From positions 53,829 to 117,828 of the forward strand of contig CAMBDY010000003.1 of NCBI GenBank assembly GCA_945865525.1: a DNA stretch of 64,000 nt. The letters are read 5' to 3'. How positions within the stretch are numbered: the first letter of the stretch is position 1; each line of letters opens with the position of its first letter. Of the stretch, positions 42,488 through 51,322 are shown piece by piece. Source of the stretch: Nitrospira lenta. GTDB lineage: Bacteria > Nitrospirota > Nitrospiria > Nitrospirales > Nitrospiraceae. The notes below the pieces were generated by a model that was not told the DNA's origin, searched no databases, and saw only the letters and a program-made list of their open reading frames with translations. The position numbers and the translations under genes were made by a program.

Positions 42488-42540
42488 GCATTTCTTGACA
42501 CATTGGGCAGGGCTATATTAGCATGGCCGGTCGGATTGAC

Positions 42541-42615
42541 AGGCGCGTAGCTCAGGGGGAGAGCGCTACCTTGACACGGTAGAGGTCGACGGTTCAAGAC
42601 CGTCCGCGCCTACCA
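42541..42615 (+). tRNA. tRNA-Val (anticodon GAC)
   Basis: Acceptor AGGCGCG/CGCGCCT, D-arm GCTC/GAGC, anticodon stem CTACC/GGTAG with loop TTGACAC (anticodon GAC), T-arm GGTTCAAGACC, discriminator A and encoded CCA. A TTGACA at 42495-42500 lies 41 bases upstream, with TATATT or TAGCAT as weakly placed -10 candidates. Confidence 0.94.
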
Positions 42616-42692
42616 CCCAGCTGAGGGCATCCGCTTGCCTCTTGCAGGCGGGGTGCCTTTGTTGTTTCTAGTGCTCGGATGCCGTGCATAGC

Positions 42693-44624
42693 ATGAAAAT
42701 TAGGCTCAAAGATGGTGGCAGTCAGGATATTCCGACAGGAGAGACTGTTGGGTCTGCCCTGTCAGCGCTCGGGCTGACGCTTGGCTCTAACATCCTGGCG
42801 GCAAAGGTCAACGGCCGGATGGTGGATCTTTCGAGCGTTCTGACGGAAGATGCCGAGATCGTGCCCCTGCTGTTCGACAGTACCGAAGGCCGTGAAATCT
42901 ACCGCCATAGCAGTACGCACATTATGGCGCAGGCCGTCAAAGAGGTCTTCCCCACGGCAAAACTCACGATTGGCCCAGCCATTGAGGACGGGTTCTTCTA
43001 CGACTTTGACTATGAGCGGCCCTTTACGCCGGAAGACCTTGAGAAAATTGAAGCGCGCGCAAAAGACATCATCAAGCGCGCCCTGCCTGTGAAACGAGCA
43101 GAATTATCGAAACAAGCTGCGGTGAAGTTGTTCCAGGAACGTGGCGAAGCCTACAAAATCGAGCTCGTCCAAGGATTGGCGGATGGACAGACCATCACGG
43201 TCTACGGCCAGGGGGACTTCACCGATCTTTGTCGAGGTCCGCACCTTCCAACCACCGGCCATGTCGGGGCCTTCAAGCTCCTGAATACCGCCGGTGCCTA
43301 CTGGCGCGGCGACGAACGCAATCCCATGCTACAGCGGATCTACGGGACCTCCTTCCCCACCCAGACGGAACTCGACGCACATCTTGCGCGCTTAGAGGAA
43401 ATTAAGCGCCGCGACCACCGCAAAGTCGGCAAGGAACTCGACTTGATCTCGATCTCGGATGAAATCGGCCCAGGCCTCGTGCTCTGGCATCCCAAGGGCG
43501 CAACCATCAGGCTGTTGATCGAAAACTTCTGGCGCGACCAGCATATTCGAAACGGCTACGAACTGGTGTACTCCCCTCATGTGGCGAAGCTGGACCTCTG
43601 GAAAACCAGTGGCCACGTCGACTACTACCGCGAAAACATGTTCGCGCCGATGAAGGTCGAAAACAGCGAGTACCAGCTCAAACCGATGAACTGCCCATTC
43701 CATATCATGATTTACAAGTCGCATCTGCGCAGTTACCGGGACCTCCCCATCCGCTACGGCGAACTAGGAACCGTCTACCGGTACGAGCGGACAGGTGTCC
43801 TTCACGGCCTGTTGCGGGTTCGCGGCTTTACGCAAGACGACGCGCACCTCTTCTGCCGGCCTGATCAAATTGAAAGCGAAGTCAGCCAGGTTCTGGACTT
43901 CACCTTCTTTATTCTTGGGACCTTCGGGTTCACCGAGTTTGAAGTGTTTCTCTCAACGAAGCCGGAAAAGGCCGTTGGCTCTGAGGAACGCTGGACGCAA
44001 GCCACAAACGCGCTCGGAGCCGCCTTGAAAGGCCGAAATGTGGCCTACCAGATTGATCCAGGTGAAGGCGTGTTCTACGGGCCTAAAATCGACATTAAGA
44101 TCAAGGATGCCCTGGGGCGCTCGTGGCAATGCTCCACCATTCAAGTTGATTTCAACAATCCCGAGCAGTTCGATTTAGGCTATGTCGGAGAAGACGGCAA
44201 GGTGCACCAGCCGATCATGATCCATCGAGCCCTGATGGGCTCGATCGAACGGTTCTTCGGTATTTTGATCGAACACTTTGGCGGCGCCTTCCCGACCTGG
44301 CTCGCCCCGGTTCAGGCAACGGTTATGTCAATCACGGATAACCAGCATCCCTATGTCGCCGAGGTCGTGGCCCAGCTTAAAGCTGCCGGCTTCCGCGCCG
44401 AAGCCGACCTCCGGAATGAAAAAATTGGGCTCAAGATTCGCGAAGCCGAAAAAGCCAAGGTTCCATTTATGTTTGTGGTTGGCGACCGAGAAGTACAGAG
44501 TGGGACTCTGGCCATACGGGGCCGGAGTGGGGCCAACCTCGGCAGCATGACTGTCGCCGGAGCGCTCGATCTGCTCCGTGCAGACCTCACCCCAGCAAAG
44601 CAGCAACATTCACTGACACAATAA
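42693..44624 (+). CDS. thrS: Threonyl-tRNA synthetase
   Basis: 643 residues. N-terminal TGS domain (MKIRLKDGGSQ, DIPTGETV), the editing SAD domain, then the class II core with motif 2 (VYRYERTGVLHGLLRVRGF) and motif 3 (RALMGSIERFFGILIEHFGG), and a C-terminal anticodon-binding domain (NQHPYVAEVVAQLK). The frame can start 9 bases earlier at GTG 42684, but ATG 42693 gives a typical N-terminus. It is followed by infC, rpmI and rplT in the conserved order. Confidence 0.97.
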   Translation: MKIRLKDGGSQDIPTGETVGSALSALGLTLGSNILAAKVNGRMVDLSSVLTEDAEIVPLLFDSTEGREIYRHSSTHIMAQAVKEVFPTAKLTIGPAIEDGFFYDFDYERPFTPEDLEKIEARAKDIIKRALPVKRAELSKQAAVKLFQERGEAYKIELVQGLADGQTITVYGQGDFTDLCRGPHLPTTGHVGAFKLLNTAGAYWRGDERNPMLQRIYGTSFPTQTELDAHLARLEEIKRRDHRKVGKELDLISISDEIGPGLVLWHPKGATIRLLIENFWRDQHIRNGYELVYSPHVAKLDLWKTSGHVDYYRENMFAPMKVENSEYQLKPMNCPFHIMIYKSHLRSYRDLPIRYGELGTVYRYERTGVLHGLLRVRGFTQDDAHLFCRPDQIESEVSQVLDFTFFILGTFGFTEFEVFLSTKPEKAVGSEERWTQATNALGAALKGRNVAYQIDPGEGVFYGPKIDIKIKDALGRSWQCSTIQVDFNNPEQFDLGYVGEDGKVHQPIMIHRALMGSIERFFGILIEHFGGAFPTWLAPVQATVMSITDNQHPYVAEVVAQLKAAGFRAEADLRNEKIGLKIREAEKAKVPFMFVVGDREVQSGTLAIRGRSGANLGSMTVAGALDLLRADLTPAKQQHSLTQ

Positions 44625-44634
44625 GAGGTGCCCT

Positions 44635-45141
44635 ATCGTCCCCAAACTACGAGTTAATCGCGAAATCAGAGTACGTGAAGTCCGGGTGATCGGTCCAGAG
44701 AGTGAACAGCTCGGCATTCTTTTGACCGCTGATGCATTCAAGCAGGCGCAAGATCAAGGCTACGACCTTGTCGAAATTGCACCGACATCGGTGCCTCCCG
44801 TATGCCGCATTATGGACTACGGGAAGTACAAGTTTGAGTTAAGCAAGAAGGACCACCAGAATCGTCGGCACCAAAAGTCGACGCAGGTCAAAGAAATCAA
44901 GCTGCGTCCTCGGACGGATAAGCATGACTTGGAAATCAAGGTACGCCAAATCAAGAGCTTTCTAGCCGATGGCAACAAGACGAAGGTCGTCTTGACCTAC
45001 CGCGGACGCGAAATGGCGAATCAGGAGATGGGCCGATCACTCATGAATATGGTCATTGCAGAAGTGGGAACGGAGGGCACGATCGAGTATGCCCCCCGTA
45101 TGGAAGGGCGCAGCTTGATCATGATCGTGGCCCCGAAGTAA
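44635..45141 (+). CDS. infC: Translation initiation factor IF-3, with an ATC start codon
   Basis: IF-3 binds the 30S and discriminates the initiation codon and tRNA. The protein has the typical N-terminal KLRVNREIRVREVRVI opening, then SVPPVCRIMDYGKYKFE and a C-terminal domain (KEIKLRPRTDKHDLEIKVRQ). The frame has no ATG, GTG or TTG before this block: the only in-frame start consistent with homology is ATC at 44635, with AAGAGG spaced seven bases upstream. infC start codons of AUU/AUC are known to allow autoregulation by IF-3 in other bacteria. A later ATG reading would lose conserved residues. Confidence 0.9.
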   Translation: MVPKLRVNREIRVREVRVIGPESEQLGILLTADAFKQAQDQGYDLVEIAPTSVPPVCRIMDYGKYKFELSKKDHQNRRHQKSTQVKEIKLRPRTDKHDLEIKVRQIKSFLADGNKTKVVLTYRGREMANQEMGRSLMNMVIAEVGTEGTIEYAPRMEGRSLIMIVAPK

Positions 45142-45181
45142 AACGGTAGGCCGTACGCTATTAACCAAAGGAAGTACCGAC

Positions 45182-45385
45182 ATGAAGAAGAGAAAAATGA
45201 AAAGCCATAGTGGAGCCAAAAAGCGGTTTTCCCGCACCGGCTCAGGGAAGTTGGTCAGGAGAAAGGCGGGCAAGCGCCATATCCTCACCAGCAAGACGCA
45301 GGATCGGAAGCGCCGGTTGAGCGGCACGGTTCTCGTCGATAAAACCAAGACTCAGGCGCTAGATCGCCTGTTGCCCTACGTCTAA
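45182..45385 (+). CDS. rpmI: 50S ribosomal protein L35
   Basis: 67 residues, very basic, with the L35 signature MKSHSGAKKRFSRTGSGKLVRRKAGKRHIL. CCAAAGGAAGT precedes the ATG. Located between infC and rplT as in most bacteria, where it may be part of an autoregulated operon. Confidence 0.96.
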   Translation: MKKRKMKSHSGAKKRFSRTGSGKLVRRKAGKRHILTSKTQDRKRRLSGTVLVDKTKTQALDRLLPYV

Positions 45386-45428
45386 ACAGGACCCGACAGA
45401 TCGCGTTAACCAAAAGGAGTATTGACTC

Positions 45429-45797
45429 ATGCCTCGCGCAAAAGGTGGCCCAAAAACAAGACATCGCCGGAAGAAGCGGCTCAAGCTGGCCTCAGGCCAG
45501 TACGGTGGAAAGAGTCGGCTGTTCCGAAGTGCAACAGAATCGGTCGATAAAGGTCAGGCCTACGCCTATACGGGACGAAAAAACCGGAAACGGGATTTCC
45601 GCGTCTTGTGGATTGCGCGCATCAACGCGGCAGTTCGGGCGCATGGATTGACCTATGGCCGATTCATCAATGCCCTGAAGAAGGCGAATATCCTCCTGGA
45701 CCGGAAGGTCCTCTCGGATATGGCGATCAAGGATGCCACAGGGTTTGAGCAGCTGATCGGTCTCGCCAAGCAGCATCTTGCCACGGCGGGAGCCTAA
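45429..45797 (+). CDS. rplT: 50S ribosomal protein L20
   Basis: 122 residues, basic, with the L20 block [24 protein letters not shown] and the C-terminal [31 protein letters not shown] precedes the start. In many bacteria this gene is followed by pheST; here a convergent archaeal-type pheT lies 87 bases downstream instead. Confidence 0.96.
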   Translation: MPRAKGGPKTRHRRKKRLKLASGQYGGKSRLFRSATESVDKGQAYAYTGRKNRKRDFRVLWIARINAAVRAHGLTYGRFINALKKANILLDRKVLSDMAIKDATGFEQLIGLAKQHLATAGA

Positions 45798-45883
45798 GCG
45801 CAGCCGCCCACGCCGGCGCACTCTTTGCCGCATTGATTGGGACAGGATACGGGTCTTGAGGAATGCGTCGACTGGCGCAGGCC

Positions 45884-47602
45884 TCAAGGCCGTTCGGCCA
45901 GTTGTGTCAGCTCGATTTCAAATGCCACGGCGGGAACGCTAATCTGCCATCGCTCTAGCACTTCCGGGTGCAGCTCCCCAATCACACCGATCGGCTTCCC
46001 CTCAGACACGATGGCCCCCACTCGCCCGGGAAGAAACGACGGATGCTGGATCGGCTCCAAGCTGTATGCCTGGTTCACGTAGTAGAACAACGTGTCCACG
46101 CACGAATGGATCTCGGAGAAATGCGTATCGGCATGGGCGATCATCCCACCCAACACCGTCACGGTGCGCGATCCGAGCGGCTGCTTTAAATCAAACTTGG
46201 CCACTTCGCCCGCCTCGAACAGCCGATGAGGGTAAAACGCCCGGTTTGAGGCAGCCTCCACGCGAAGCAACGACGGTAACATCCATTGACGCAAGGCGGA
46301 AAAGTTCTGGGACATCACATTGGCCACCTCGACCAATTGCCCCCACTCAGTCCCTTCCAGTCGCATCGCATCGCGCAGGTCTTGAGGCGAGCCGAGAATG
46401 TTGGAAATGACTTCTTGAAAGCCCATGCCGACCATGAGCGTCCGCACTCGGTCGGAAACTTCTTCGATACGCGATAGGCCCCCGACTGTAAAATCCGATG
46501 GCATCACTGATAAAAAATCTCCGTACCCACGGCTAATCGCAACATCTTCAACCACATCCATCGCATGCATCAGGTCTTGCCGATAGAGCGGTAACGTCAC
46601 CGTCACATGTTTACTGCTGGCCTTCACCTCATAGCCGTAAGCTGTCAAGGCTTTCGCCACTTCTTTGGCGCCAAGCGTCTGCCCGAGGGCCTGCTCAATG
46701 GTACTGACGGGAAGCTTCTGTGACTTCTTGAGATCCTGCGGAGTCACGACAGTTTTCCCAAGCGATGTTTTATAGGGGTAGCGCACGGCGATCGGCTCAA
46801 TGACTGCGCCACGATCCGCCAGATTAGCGGCAAAAATATTGAGAGTCAGGACGACCATCGACAGGTCAGTACCAGTCACCTCGACGAAGAGGGCATCGTC
46901 TCCCACCTGCACTTCTCCCACTTCACGGCTATTGATGATCGGCGGGAAAGACAGGGCCTGCTGCTTCGCATCGCGCAGGACTGGCAGCCGGTCCTGCCCA
47001 ACAAGAATCCCACCGAACTCCAGCCCCTTAGGATGGACGAGCAACATCTCCCCTAGCGTCATGGCCGTGTCCATGCCCAGCGGCGTGAAGCTCACTTTCT
47101 CCGGCTTCACCAAATCGTAGACGACAGGAAACTCGATCGCCGCAAGCCGATAAATTCCAATCGACACAGTTTTACGTTTGCGCCCAAACATCTCAGCGAG
47201 CTTTTCCTGTGTCTGGATCAGCTGCGCGAGGCCCTCCTGAGTCACGTGGTAACCGGTCGCAGCACAGGCGGCCACAAAGGGCCGGACTTTCTCCATGCCA
47301 GGGGCCACGTTCAGTCGCTTCAGCGCTTTCCGCTTGGCCGACAGAAAGCCATACGGCGCGAGCGAACCCTGCCGCTTCACCCGAATCTGCCGCGCAATCC
47401 CTTCGCAACACCAGAGATCAGGGCGGTTGCTGTCTTGCAGCTCGATGCGCAGTTCACCGCTGTCTGGATTCTGCCCCTTCAGCTCTCCCTTCACGAGCAT
47501 CAGGGATTCTTCCAGTTGCTCAATCGTGATCGACTGGCAAGCCTCTCCAGGCCCCGCGAGCAACCCCTCGAGATCCTGCTTAAAAATCGTAATCGTAGGC
47601 AT
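45884..47602 (-). CDS. pheT: Phenylalanyl-tRNA synthetase beta subunit, archaeal/eukaryotic type
   Basis: 572 residues, versus about 800 for bacterial PheT. The N-terminus starts directly with PTITIFKQDLEGLLAGP, the archaeal/eukaryotic layout, lacking the bacterial OB-fold tRNA-binding extension and the C-terminal anticodon domain. A B5-like segment and the C-terminal catalytic-like half are present, ending HPEVLERWQISVPAVAFEIE. It pairs with the archaeal-type alpha subunit upstream. This version is rare in bacteria and is best explained by horizontal replacement. Confidence 0.92.
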   Translation of the reverse strand: MPTITIFKQDLEGLLAGPGEACQSITIEQLEESLMLVKGELKGQNPDSGELRIELQDSNRPDLWCCEGIARQIRVKRQGSLAPYGFLSAKRKALKRLNVAPGMEKVRPFVAACAATGYHVTQEGLAQLIQTQEKLAEMFGRKRKTVSIGIYRLAAIEFPVVYDLVKPEKVSFTPLGMDTAMTLGEMLLVHPKGLEFGGILVGQDRLPVLRDAKQQALSFPPIINSREVGEVQVGDDALFVEVTGTDLSMVVLTLNIFAANLADRGAVIEPIAVRYPYKTSLGKTVVTPQDLKKSQKLPVSTIEQALGQTLGAKEVAKALTAYGYEVKASSKHVTVTLPLYRQDLMHAMDVVEDVAISRGYGDFLSVMPSDFTVGGLSRIEEVSDRVRTLMVGMGFQEVISNILGSPQDLRDAMRLEGTEWGQLVEVANVMSQNFSALRQWMLPSLLRVEAASNRAFYPHRLFEAGEVAKFDLKQPLGSRTVTVLGGMIAHADTHFSEIHSCVDTLFYYVNQAYSLEPIQHPSFLPGRVGAIVSEGKPIGVIGELHPEVLERWQISVPAVAFEIELTQLAERP

Positions 47603-47609
47603 GGGAGTG

Positions 47610-49172
47610 CTAGAAATCCCCCTTGGTGGAACGAATCAACTCAAGACTGTCGGTGAACAATTCACGAATATCGTGAATACCCAGCGCCACCATCGCCATG
47701 CGGTCGAGCCCCAGCCCCCAAGCGATCACCGGCACAGTCACGCCGAGCGGGAGGGTGACTTCTGACCGGAACAGCCCGGCGCCGCCCAGCTCCATCCAGC
47801 CGAGCTTCGGATGGCGGACATGCAGCTCGACTGACGGTTCGGTAAAAGGGAAATAGGCCGGAAGAAATTTGACTTCCTTCGCCTGCGCTACTTCACGGGC
47901 AAAGAGATTCAGCAGGCCGAGCAAGGTGCGGAAATTGATATCTTCGCCGAGGACAATCCCCTCCACCTGGAAGAAATCAGTTGCATGCGTCGCATCGACT
48001 TGATCGTAGCGGAAACACCGGGCGATAGAGAAATACTTACCCGGTACGGCCGGCTGCGCCGCCAGCGTATGAGCCGAAACAGCCGTACCCTGGCTCCGCA
48101 ACACCAACCGACGCGCGCGCTCCACATCAAACGCATAGTTCCAGCCAGTTGAACCGGTTACGCCGCCGTCCTGATGCGCCTGAGCAACCCGGGACACAAA
48201 CGGCTCTGCAAGCGACGAGGCCTGTTTCGGCTCCTTGACGAAGTAGACGTCATGGATATCTCTGGCTGGATGGAACTGCGGCATGAAAAGGGCATCCATA
48301 TTCCAGAACTCAGTCTCCACCAGCGGGCCCCGCATTTCCTGGAATCCCATGCTGACGAGTTTCGTCTTGACGGTATCCAGAAACTCGCGATAGGGATGTT
48401 TCTTGCCCGGCGCAATCCGCGGCGCGCGAAGACTGATCGTATATTTACGGAACCGCTTCGTCCGCCAGCTCCCGTCTTTCAAGAGCTCGGGAGTCAGCTG
48501 GGAGACTTCTTCCAGCACCCCCTGCGCCGAGAGTTGTTGCGCCGCCTCAGTACCGGCCGCAGAGAGTTTGAACGATCTGGCCACGCGATCATCGATACGG
48601 AACGGCTCCTTCGCCTTCCCGCGCTTGACTGCATGGTCCTGGATGATCTGCCGGTGCGCTTCGGGAAATGCCTGCAACTCGTGCGTCGTGCCATGGAGCT
48701 GTTGCAACAAACCCCGTATCGCTTCCGCTGTCGGGCTCGGCCGACCGGTTGATTCGAGACACCCGCCTTGCACGATGAGGAGCGCGCCTTCTTTCTTAAG
48801 CTGTCCAATCGCGCCACTGACCTCCGCCGGTTCCAGCCCTTCCCGCGCTTGAATGTCCTGAATGGTGAGGCGCTTGCCGGTTGTCGCCGCGTCGCGGGCC
48901 GCCGACAGGACCTGTTCAATCGGGGCATACTTTTCAAAATAGAGCTCGCCAATTTTGGTGAGCGACACAATCGGCGTGACCGTCTCGGTCTCGACCGTGA
49001 GCAACGACTTGGCCAGCAGCCATTCGACCGCCATGCTTAATTGGGAGGGCTCTAACCCGGAGGTCTGCGCCAACTGCTCCGTCGGGAGCACCGCCGATGG
49101 GTCGGCCACGAACGTCGAGAGGACTTTGACTTCGAGAGGGTGAAGGCTGTCGATGAGAGACGAAATATCCAC
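47610..49172 (-). CDS. pheS: Phenylalanyl-tRNA synthetase alpha subunit, archaeal/eukaryotic type
   Basis: 520 residues, versus about 340 in bacteria. The first 190 residues are winged-helix modules (HPLEVKVLSTFVADPSA, KPHAVLPTEQLAQTSG-like text) as in archaeal and eukaryotic PheRS alpha. The class II core follows, with motif 2 (CFRYDQVDATHATDFFQVEG) and motif 3 (GLGLDRMAMVALGI). Its stop overlaps the pheT start region by seven bases on the same strand, so the two subunits are co-transcribed. Confidence 0.92.
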   Translation of the reverse strand: MDISSLIDSLHPLEVKVLSTFVADPSAVLPTEQLAQTSGLEPSQLSMAVEWLLAKSLLTVETETVTPIVSLTKIGELYFEKYAPIEQVLSAARDAATTGKRLTIQDIQAREGLEPAEVSGAIGQLKKEGALLIVQGGCLESTGRPSPTAEAIRGLLQQLHGTTHELQAFPEAHRQIIQDHAVKRGKAKEPFRIDDRVARSFKLSAAGTEAAQQLSAQGVLEEVSQLTPELLKDGSWRTKRFRKYTISLRAPRIAPGKKHPYREFLDTVKTKLVSMGFQEMRGPLVETEFWNMDALFMPQFHPARDIHDVYFVKEPKQASSLAEPFVSRVAQAHQDGGVTGSTGWNYAFDVERARRLVLRSQGTAVSAHTLAAQPAVPGKYFSIARCFRYDQVDATHATDFFQVEGIVLGEDINFRTLLGLLNLFAREVAQAKEVKFLPAYFPFTEPSVELHVRHPKLGWMELGGAGLFRSEVTLPLGVTVPVIAWGLGLDRMAMVALGIHDIRELFTDSLELIRSTKGDF

Positions 49173-49181
49173 CCGCGAGGC

Positions 49182-49883
49182 CTATCGGTGAGCAGAGACG
49201 CGCTGGGGCGTCGTGGAAGAAGGGTGGCCGGCGGCGCGCAGCGCAGCAATCGTCGCGGCGTAATCTGGACTGGAAAAAATAGCTGACCCAGCGACCAATA
49301 CGTCGGCTCCCGCCGCTAATACTTGTGCCGCATTATCGATCTTAATACCGCCGTCCACCTCGAGCAACGCGCGGCTCCCGACCCGATCGAGCATGGCGCG
49401 CACCGCGGTAATCTTTTTTAGCGAGGAAGGGATGAACTTCTGTCCGCCGAATCCTGGATTGACCGACATGATGAGAACCAAATCAACTTCGGCAATGATT
49501 TCCTCAATCGTGCTGAGCGAGGTGGCAGGATTCAGGGTCACCCCTGCCTTGACTCCTCGTTCCTTGATCGCCTGCACTGTGCGATGGAGATGGGGGCAGG
49601 CTTCCACATGCACCGTGAGATAGTTCGCCCCTGCGTCGGCAAACTCGGCGATGAAGGCATCGGCATTAGTCATCATGAGGTGGACGTCGAGCGGCAGTTT
49701 GGTGACTTTTCGGATAGCCTCCACGATCGGCGGACCGATGGTCAAATTTGGCACGAAATGCCCGTCCATGACATCGATATGGAGGAAGTCAGCTCCGGCG
49801 CGTTCCACGGCGGCCACTTCATCTGCCAGCCTGGCAAAGTCTGAGGCTAAGATTGAAGGAGCGATATAAATGGAGCGAGCCAT
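49182..49883 (-). CDS. rpe: Ribulose-phosphate 3-epimerase
   Basis: TIM-barrel epimerase of the pentose phosphate and CO2-fixation routes. N-terminal SILASDFARLADEVAAVE, the metal-binding HIDVMDGHFVPNLTIGP and the phosphate loop GGIKIDNAAQVLAAGAD are present; 233 residues, full length. The start overlaps the rsmB stop (TAATG), and it is the last gene of the fmt-rsmB-rpe set. Confidence 0.96.
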   Translation of the reverse strand: MARSIYIAPSILASDFARLADEVAAVERAGADFLHIDVMDGHFVPNLTIGPPIVEAIRKVTKLPLDVHLMMTNADAFIAEFADAGANYLTVHVEACPHLHRTVQAIKERGVKAGVTLNPATSLSTIEEIIAEVDLVLIMSVNPGFGGQKFIPSSLKKITAVRAMLDRVGSRALLEVDGGIKIDNAAQVLAAGADVLVAGSAIFSSPDYAATIAALRAAGHPSSTTPQRVSAHR

Positions 49884-51322
49884 TACAAAACCTTTCTCAA
49901 TCGTGCGGCGTAAAATCCATCCATTGAGAACCGGTTCCCGACTGTCGAGAGCGCGCCTTGCTCGGTGACAAACTCCTGTGCCGCGGATGGGAGCCAGGAG
50001 GAGACGGACTCACGCTGAAACTCCGCATGGGCACGGCAGAATCGCTCGATCACGTCTTCATTCTCTTCTGGTTCCGTCGAGCACGTACTATAGACTAGCA
50101 CCCCGCCGGGTCGCAAGCATGGGGCGACCGCTTCGAGGATCTGCCATTGGAGTGATTGATGCCGAGGGAGCGATTGCTCGTCCTTCCGCCACTTCGCTTC
50201 CGGATGGCGCCGGAGCACCCCAAGCCCGCTGCAGGGCGCATCCACCAAAATCCGATCAACCAGCGGCTGACCCGCTGCTGATTGCTTCATGGAGGGAACC
50301 CATTCACGGAGTTCTCGAATATCACCAGCGATTGGCACGACATTTTGTATTCCAAGCCGGCGACAATTAGTTCGCACTAAATCCAAGCGAGCCCCGCTCC
50401 GATCGACGGCGTAGATGGTCCCCTTGTTCTGCATCAGCTCCGCCAGATGGGTCGATTTCCCTCCCGGCGCCGCGCAGGCATCGAGCACGGTCTCGCCAGG
50501 CCGAGGATCGAGGAGGAGCGGCACCAATTGAGCGGCTTCATCCTCAACATAAAAGGCGCCCTCTTGAAACCCGGGAAGCGCGGGGACAGGGCCTCCGTCT
50601 TCGAGCATGATACCGAACGGGCTGATGGTGGTTGGCTTGGCCGTCATACCAGCCTGCGCAAATTTTTCGAGGAGTGCATCCCTGGTCGTGACCAGCTGAT
50701 TCACCCGCAGCGTCATCGGAGGCGCAACACTCACCCCTTCACACGCAGCTTCCGCAGCGGCAAGCCCTAGCCGTTCCACCCAGCGAGAACTGAGCCAGAT
50801 GGGAACCGAATACCTTACGGAGAGGGCCTGAGCTGGATACTCATCCATGCGAGGCCAGGGCGCACGCGGATGGCGCAGAAGTGAACGCAGCACCGCATTG
50901 ACGAGCCCGCTCCAGTCTCTCCCGAGTGTGCTAGCAACGGCCCTGGTCAGGTTAACCGATTCGTTGACGGCAGCAGATTCGGGAATGCGATCCAGAAACA
51001 GAAGTTGGTACGCCCCGAGCCGGAGCACCATCTGCACCACGATGGGAAGCCGAAGGAGCGGCTTGTCCAAAACCGGTTCAAGCCGCCAATCGATGGTTGC
51101 CAGCCTCCGCAAGACTCCATAGGTGAGCTCGACGGTAAGAGCCCGATCACGGCCATCAAAAGCGTGGCGAGCGAGGGCCCGGTCCAACAGCACATCGACT
51201 CCCTCCTCGCTCTTCTCGGACTCCACCAACAACGAGAGGGCGATTCCACGGGCTGACGGTGCGGTCTGGGTAGTAAAAAGAGCGCGGGTACCAGATCTCA
51301 TGGGTGACTCAGAAGGGAACAT
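49883..51322 (-). CDS. rsmB: 16S rRNA (cytosine(967)-C(5))-methyltransferase RsmB
   Basis: N-terminal RNA-binding (NusB-like) domain (residues 40-170) followed by a methyltransferase domain with VLDACAAPGGKSTHLAELM (motif I), DAPCSGLGVLRRHPEAKW with the catalytic Cys, and STCSTEPEENE. 479 residues, normal for RsmB. Shares a one-base stop/start overlap with fmt upstream, suggesting tight coupling of translation-related genes. Confidence 0.93.
   Translation of the reverse strand: MFPSESPMRSGTRALFTTQTAPSARGIALSLLVESEKSEEGVDVLLDRALARHAFDGRDRALTVELTYGVLRRLATIDWRLEPVLDKPLLRLPIVVQMVLRLGAYQLLFLDRIPESAAVNESVNLTRAVASTLGRDWSGLVNAVLRSLLRHPRAPWPRMDEYPAQALSVRYSVPIWLSSRWVERLGLAAAEAACEGVSVAPPMTLRVNQLVTTRDALLEKFAQAGMTAKPTTISPFGIMLEDGGPVPALPGFQEGAFYVEDEAAQLVPLLLDPRPGETVLDACAAPGGKSTHLAELMQNKGTIYAVDRSGARLDLVRTNCRRLGIQNVVPIAGDIRELREWVPSMKQSAAGQPLVDRILVDAPCSGLGVLRRHPEAKWRKDEQSLPRHQSLQWQILEAVAPCLRPGGVLVYSTCSTEPEENEDVIERFCRAHAEFQRESVSSWLPSAAQEFVTEQGALSTVGNRFSMDGFYAARLRKVL

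Noticed and set aside
42616..42692. T-box or attenuator leader for thrS
   Set aside because: The gap after tRNA-Val is too short for a T-box and shows only an imperfect GC-rich hairpin with T-residues, best read as the tRNA terminator.
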